Below are positions 59,411-64,000 of a stretch of DNA of 64,000 nucleotides, in pieces. This stretch comes from Erinaceus europaeus (Eukaryota > Chordata > Mammalia > Eulipotyphla > Erinaceidae): positions 79,875,118 through 79,939,117 of the forward strand of contig NC_080172.1 of assembly GCF_950295315.1 (NCBI RefSeq), written 5' to 3'. Numbering within the stretch: position 1 is the stretch's first letter; the number at the start of each line of letters is the position of its first letter. A program made the translations under genes and the position numbers. Below the pieces are notes generated by a model, which saw only the letters and a program-made list of their open reading frames with translations, was not told the DNA's origin and did not search any database.

Positions 59411-59661
59411 GCCTGCACCAAGAATCCACTCCTCCTGGAAACCATTTCCCCCATTTTGTTACCTTTGTTGCTGCAAATCGAGAGAGGAAGGGAAGACAGA
59501 GAGGGGTAGAGGAAGATAGACACCTGCAGACCTGCTTCACCGCCTGTGAAACACCGAGATCCTTATGCCGGTCCTTAAGTTTTGCGCCATATGCGCTTAA
59601 CCTACTCTGTGCTTAACCTACTCTGTGCTTAACCTACTCTGCACTACCTCCCAGTCCTCCA
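59411..59661 (-). mobile_element. SINE copy 'a', 5' part, antisense
   Basis: Continuation of the SINE cut at 57581: 'atccactcctcctgg', shortened body, 'gacctgcttcaccgcctgtg', head. The reversed head contains a 16-bp unit 'gcttaacctactctgt' three times in tandem (about 59596-59643). Followed by a second copy of target 'tattttcactttt' (59662-59674). Confidence 0.9.
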
Positions 59662-59674
59662 TATTTTCACTTTT

Positions 59675-59878
59675 TTTTTTCTTTTTTGCCTCCAGGGTTA
59701 TCACTGGGACTTGGTGCCTGCACCACGCATCCACTGCTCCTGGAGGCCATTTTTCCCATTTTTTGTCGTCCTTGTTGTTGTCATTATTGTTATTGATGTT
59801 GTTGTTGTTGGATAAGACAGAGAGAAATTGAGATAGGAGGGGAGACAGGGGAGAGAGAAAGGTAGACACCTGCATCAC
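59675..59878 (-). mobile_element. SINE copy 'b', 3' part, antisense, cut by L1
   Basis: T-run, 'gcctccagggttatcactgg', 'atccactgctcctggaggcc', 'gttggataagacagagagaa', 'gtagacacctgca'. It resumes at 61065 with 'agatatacacctaca', so the L1 insertion duplicated about 13 bp of SINE. Confidence 0.92.
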
Positions 59879-61064
59879 AGAGGCTGGACCAGTTTACATT
59901 CCCACCAGCAGTTCAGAAGTGTTCCTCTGTCCCCACAGCCTCTCCAGCATTTGTTGCTACTGTCTTTTTTGATGTATGCCATTCTCATAGGGGTGAGATG
60001 GTATCTCAATGTTGTCTTTATTTGCATTTCTCCGACAATCAGTGACCTAGAACAATTTTTCATTTCTATCAGGAACAACACAATAGACCCCTTTGTGGGC
60101 CCCCACAGGACCTTGCCCTCAACTTGGATCAACAATGGTAGAGAATGCTCCATTCTCTGAATGGAAGCTGGACAATATACTCTGTGCCATACCTGAGGAA
60201 GATGGGTCCTGATATTGGGGCAGCTTGGAATGTTCCTACTCATGACCACAGAATGTGAGCTCAGATCTACAGGGATGCAGAGGTCACATAGGCTCCTAAG
60301 CTGAATATGGGCCCCAGATCAGATCAAATCGATGGGGTTTACCATCAACAATATTTATACACTTTTCCCATATTTGGGAGCTACTCTCTCTCTTCCCTGA
60401 TCCATCTTTCTGGTCCTTCTGCCAGTCATGACATCATCTCCCCAGACAATAATTAGGGTCCACCTGCATATCAGATTTCAGCCTCAGGCAAAACAAAACA
60501 AAACAAAACAAAACACCACTAGTACAGCCACAGACCCTTTGTAATATAACTAAAATATGCCTACTAGCTATCTACAAAACAGAGACACTCCCCCCCCCCC
60601 CCCCCGCAACCCGCAACTCTTCATCTGCACTATTCCAGCTTTTAGGTCCATGATTGGTCAACAATTTATTTGGCTTTGTATGTTAACTCTCTTTTCAACC
60701 TCCAGGTTCCAGATACTAGCAGGATGCGACCAGACTTCCCTTGACAGACAACCCCACCAGTGTGTCCTGGAGCTCCACTTCCCCAGAGCCCCACCCTACT
60801 AGTGAAAGAGAGAGACAGGCTGGGAGTATGGATCAACCAGTCAACGCCCATGTTCAGCAGGGAAGCAATTACAGAAGCCAGACCATCAACCTTGTTTGCA
60901 TCCCACAGTGACCTTGGGTTCATATTCCCAGAACGATAAAGAATAGGAAAGCTATCAGGGGAGGGGATGGGATACGGAGATCTGGTGGTGGGAATTGTGT
61001 GGAGTTGTACCCCTCTTATCCTATGGTTTTATCAATGTTTCCTTTTTATAAATAAAAATTTAAA
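59879..61064 (+). mobile_element. L1/LR insertion with inverted ORF2 5' end
   Basis: 59879-60070 is antisense L1 ORF2; on the minus strand it reads [20 protein letters not shown] and [16 protein letters not shown]. At about 60070 it switches to LR-family sequence in sense orientation ('atcaggaacaacacaataga', 'cctttgtgggcccccacagg') down to the tail 'gtgtggagttgtacccctct' and 'ataaataaaaatttaaaaaa'. It contains a 17-bp C homopolymer at about 60589-60605. Inserted within SINE 'b'. Confidence 0.85.
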
Positions 61065-61215
61065 AAAAAGATATACACCTACAGACTGCTTCACCACTTG
61101 TGAGGCGAACCCCCTGCAGGTGGGGAGCTAGGGGCTCTAATTGGGATCTTTATGCTGGTCCTTGTACTTCCCGCCATGTGTGCTTAACCCACTGCACTAC
61201 CGCTGGTGGGCCCCC
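61065..61215 (-). mobile_element. SINE copy 'b', 5' part, antisense
   Basis: 'cagactgcttcaccacttgt', 'gcaggtggggagctaggggc', reversed head 'gtgcttaacccactgcacta'. Followed by the third copy of target 'tattttcactttt' (61216-61228). Confidence 0.9.
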
Positions 61216-61399
61216 TATTTTCACTTTTAATTGAGCAATATCTTTAGGGTGCACCATGAACTAAAACGACTACATTGGCAGAAGAGTGGATGGCCATATA
61301 AAAGACCAAACCTGTGTTAGATTAAATAGAAGATATCTATTAAACCTAAGATTTAAATATATATATATATATTTTATTAGGGATATTTATGTTTTGTAG

Positions 61400-61565
61400 T
61401 AAATATAGTTATTGGTACATGTACAAAATTTCTCAGTTTTCTGCAAAACATTCTCACTCCCAGCCTTAGTCTCTTCCATCATGCACCAGGACCTGAAAGG
61501 ACCCCTACTAACCTCCCCCACCCCCTCACCTTCAGGCCTTTGCTTTGGTGCAATACAACAGATCT
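61400..61565 (-). mobile_element. L1 3'-UTR fragment, antisense
   Basis: 'tctcagttttctgcaaaaca', 'atcatgcaccaggacctgaa', 'gcctttgctttggtgcaata'. Same reversed order as at 53700-53830. Confidence 0.7.
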
Positions 61566-61754
61566 CAGAATTTTTTTTTTATACAACTGCTACCTACACA
61601 CTCACTGCTGTAATAACATAAAAATGTAAAAAAAAAAAAAAAAGTAATTATTTAAGATTAATTAGGAGTCACTTAAGTATAACACTGACATTTACGCAGG
61701 TAAATGAAAATTTTAAATTTTTTTTTAAGAATTTGCTGTTTATTCATGTCTTTC

Positions 61755-61915
61755 TTATTTTTGGAAGACATTAGGTATTTAGGTGGAAATGGAGAAAGAG
61801 AGAGATGAGAACACTGCTTAGCTCTGGCAACCAGGGGTTGGACCTATGATCTCTAGTTCGTCAGGCCTGAAAGTCTGGTGTGTTGCCTTTGCAAAGATCC
61901 GCAGGCCCTCATTAA
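61755..61915 (-). mobile_element. Old SINE (type C/D), antisense
   Basis: 'gaaatggagaaagagagaga', 'gaacactgcttagctctggc', 'ggggttggacctatgatctc', 'gccttt'. Moderately decayed. Confidence 0.55.
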
Positions 61916-61919
61916 TTAA

Positions 61920-62525
61920 TTTCTTTATTTGTTTTTGTTTTGTCATTACTTGTTATATGTAGGTACTAGAATGCTACCTATAATAATGTCCACAAGTGTT
62001 AAACAAAGTTAGAAGGGGATTTAGAGATAATCTAGCTTATTCATTACATTTTAGAGATGAAGACTAAAGTTTCAGGAGATGAAATGGTTTGATCAAGGTA
62101 ACAGACTGATAAAGAGAACGAATAAGACTGCATCTAAACACTGCCAAATGTCTGTATGATGCAGGAACCATAACAATGAAACTTGTTAAAGTCAATGTGA
62201 GATTTAATATATATATATAGGTGTGTGTGTGTGTGTGCTTCTGAGAAATATGTAAATTTCTACTTTGTAGAATAGAGACTAAGTCTATTTTGTTTATAAT
62301 TTTTAAAAATAATTGTCATTTATATGAACTTTTGAAATGAATTTAAATATATTTATATATAATTAGATAGATGTACAGGTAGTAAATTTAAAATAACTTA
62401 GATGCAATGACATTATTTTTAAATGTCAGATTATTTCCAAGGATATATTTGAGATAAAGGAGTAATAAGCAGATGCTTAGTGAGATAAACATAGCATACG
62501 ATGATTCCCTACATTCTCTTTTAAA
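61920..62525. other. Intronic sequence with (TA)n/(TG)n
   Basis: (TA)n followed by (TG)n at about 62208-62238. Otherwise nothing recognised. Confidence 0.5.
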
Positions 62526-62529
62526 ATAT

Positions 62530-62645
62530 CTTACTTAATGGGAGAGTCCAGAGCACTGCTTCTGCACCTGGAGCTAGGGATCACGCTGGCTCTCCCGTAC
62601 AGAAGTCCTACAATCTACCTGCTGAGTCATGTCCAGAGCTGCTCC
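62530..62645 (-). mobile_element. Possible old SINE, antisense
   Basis: 'agtccagagcactgcttctg', 'gagctagggatcacgctggc', 'ctgctgagtcatgtcc'. Layout as in type D copies. Confidence 0.4.
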
Positions 62646-62699
62646 TTGCCTTTTCCTAAGGTGCTAAACACATGATTTCTAGAGACACTGGACAGAATG

Positions 62700-63710
62700 A
62701 AAGTATAAGAGAGTACTTCTTTTTTTCTTCCAACCACTATATTGATGGATTAATGGTTTACAGTATAGCTCTGACACAATATCTGAGTACAATATCTGAT
62801 TTTCTTGTGATAGGGGTATACAAAACACTCTTTCCCCCATTGTAGATCTTTTCCCACTATCATTCACCAGGAGTTCAACACCTTTCCAACCAAACCCTTC
62901 CCTGGAGTGTCCTGCTTTGGTGCAATATTTCATACACCAAGTTTTACACTGTGTTTGTCCTGTCTGTTCTTGTTTCTTAAGTTCCACCTATGAGTCAGAT
63001 AACCTAGTATTTATCCATTTTTGGCTTATCTCACTTAGTACTATTACTTCACGTTTCATCAAAGATGAGGCAAAGGAGATAAATTAGTCCTTTTTAACAG
63101 CTGCATAGTGTTCTATTGTGTATATAGCACAACTACTCATCTGTTTCTGGGCATCAGGGCTGCATCCAACTTTGGACTACTACAAATTCTTCTTCTATGA
63201 ACATAAGTGTACATAGGTCTCTTTAGATGAGTGTATTTGCTTTCTTTGGATATGTACCCAAGAGAAAATTTCAGGGCAAAGGACAGGTCCACTTCTTTTT
63301 TTTTTTTTCCTCCAGGGTTATTGCTGGGCTCAGTGCCTGCACCATGAACCCACCTCTCCTGGAGGCCATTTCTTCCCCCTTTTGTTGCCCTTGTTGTTGT
63401 AGCCTCGTGTTGTGGTTATTATTATTGCCATTGATGATGTTGTTCGTTGTTGGATAGGACAGAGAGAAATGGAGAGAGGAGGGGAAGACAGAGAGGGGGA
63501 GAGAAAAACAGACACCTGCAGACCTGCTTCACACCACCTGTGAAGCGACTCCCCTGCAGGCGGGGAGCCGGGGACTCGAACTGAGATCCTTACGCCGGTC
63601 CTTGCGCTTTGTGCCACATGCACTTAACCCACTGCGCCACCGTCCAACCCCCGACAGGTCCATTTCTAACATTCCGATGAATCTCTAGACTTTTACTCAT
63701 AGGTGTTGGA
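62700..63710 (-). mobile_element. L1 3' end, antisense, split by a SINE
   Basis: Reversed 3' UTR ('ctgctttggtgcaatatttc') and ORF2 C-terminus ('ggcttatctcacttagtact', 'cagctgcatagtgttctatt', 'tttggatatgtacccaagag'), continuing after the SINE with 'tttctaacattccgatgaat'. Parallel to 53560-54290 in the same orientation. Confidence 0.78.
63297..63652 (-). mobile_element. SINE type A, long full-length form, antisense
   Basis: TSD 'gacaggtccacttct' (63282-63296) / 'gacaggtccatttct' (63653-63667). Reversed 3' extension 'cctccagggttattgctggg', body, 'ggggagccggggactcgaac' (B box) and head 'aacccactgcgccaccgtcc'. About 356 bp, the most complete copy here and a good reference for the long form. Confidence 0.95.
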
Positions 63711-63711
63711 C

Positions 63712-64000
63712 TAAGAAATACCTACTTTAGCCATGGTATTGCCATGTTTGTTTCATTCAACCTATTGTCAGCCTGTTTCATTCCTGAAGCTAACACTTAT
63801 TAGGCTTTGGATTTATATAGTACCCTGTGACTGTTCATACAAAGGGGGCTTCTTCAGGGGTAACACAGGGCTACAATGGGGAATAATAACTAGAATGATT
63901 CTTTTTTTTTAAGAGTCAGAAAATTATTTCAATAGTTACAGAACTTTTATTTTTATACATAATCAGTATAAAATATCAGCTGATTTCTCTATAATTATCA
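63712..64000. other. Intronic sequence at window edge
   Basis: Nothing recognised. Intron 16 continues beyond the window. Confidence 0.6.

Overview
The window is a piece of mammalian nuclear DNA: AT-rich, CpG-poor, without long open reading frames, and packed with retroposons. Two things point to a hedgehog (Erinaceidae, most likely Erinaceus europaeus or a close relative). The dominant short repeats are tRNA-headed SINEs of the kind I know from the hedgehog genome, and there is a piece of a Vingi-type non-LTR retrotransposon, a clade reported among mammals only from hedgehogs. The species call is from memory of these repeats, not from a search.

One gene is present: DPYD (dihydropyrimidine dehydrogenase), on the minus strand. 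Two consecutive coding exons lie at the left end, 2434-2554 (121 bp) and 1193-1312 (120 bp). They correspond to human exons 17 and 18 (codons 687-767), with canonical splice sites, an open frame and the expected FMN- and pyrimidine-contacting residues. The intron between them is 1121 bp and carries a SINE. Everything from 2555 to 64000 is read as intron 16 (at least 61.4 kb, compatible with the very large human intron), and 1-1192 is the start of intron 18. I found no exon 16 in the window and no other gene.

The intron is a layered retroposon record. It holds about 45 SINEs in at least four sequence types: A 'gtagcgcagcgggttaagc', B 'gcacctggttaagcgcac', C 'gcataatggttatgc', and an older, poorly preserved type D. 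It also holds L1 pieces of several ages, and about a dozen copies of a long non-coding retroposon or L1 3'-UTR family that I call here the LR family. Its usual tail reads 'gtgtggagttgtacccct' before a poly(A) stretch. There are two or three antisense solo-LTR-like elements and one Vingi fragment (about 57.58-59.41 kb) with a recognisable reverse transcriptase.

The structures most worth a second look are insertion junctions. A 13-bp target sequence occurs three times and brackets a 3.7-kb nest (57.5-61.2 kb). One LR insertion is flanked by a perfect duplication of about 93 bp. Three composite insertions carry two retroposons head-to-tail inside a single target-site duplication. Two LR/L1 insertions have inverted 5' ends. 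One 36-bp SINE head without tail is flanked by an 18-bp duplication. I see no undescribed coding system.
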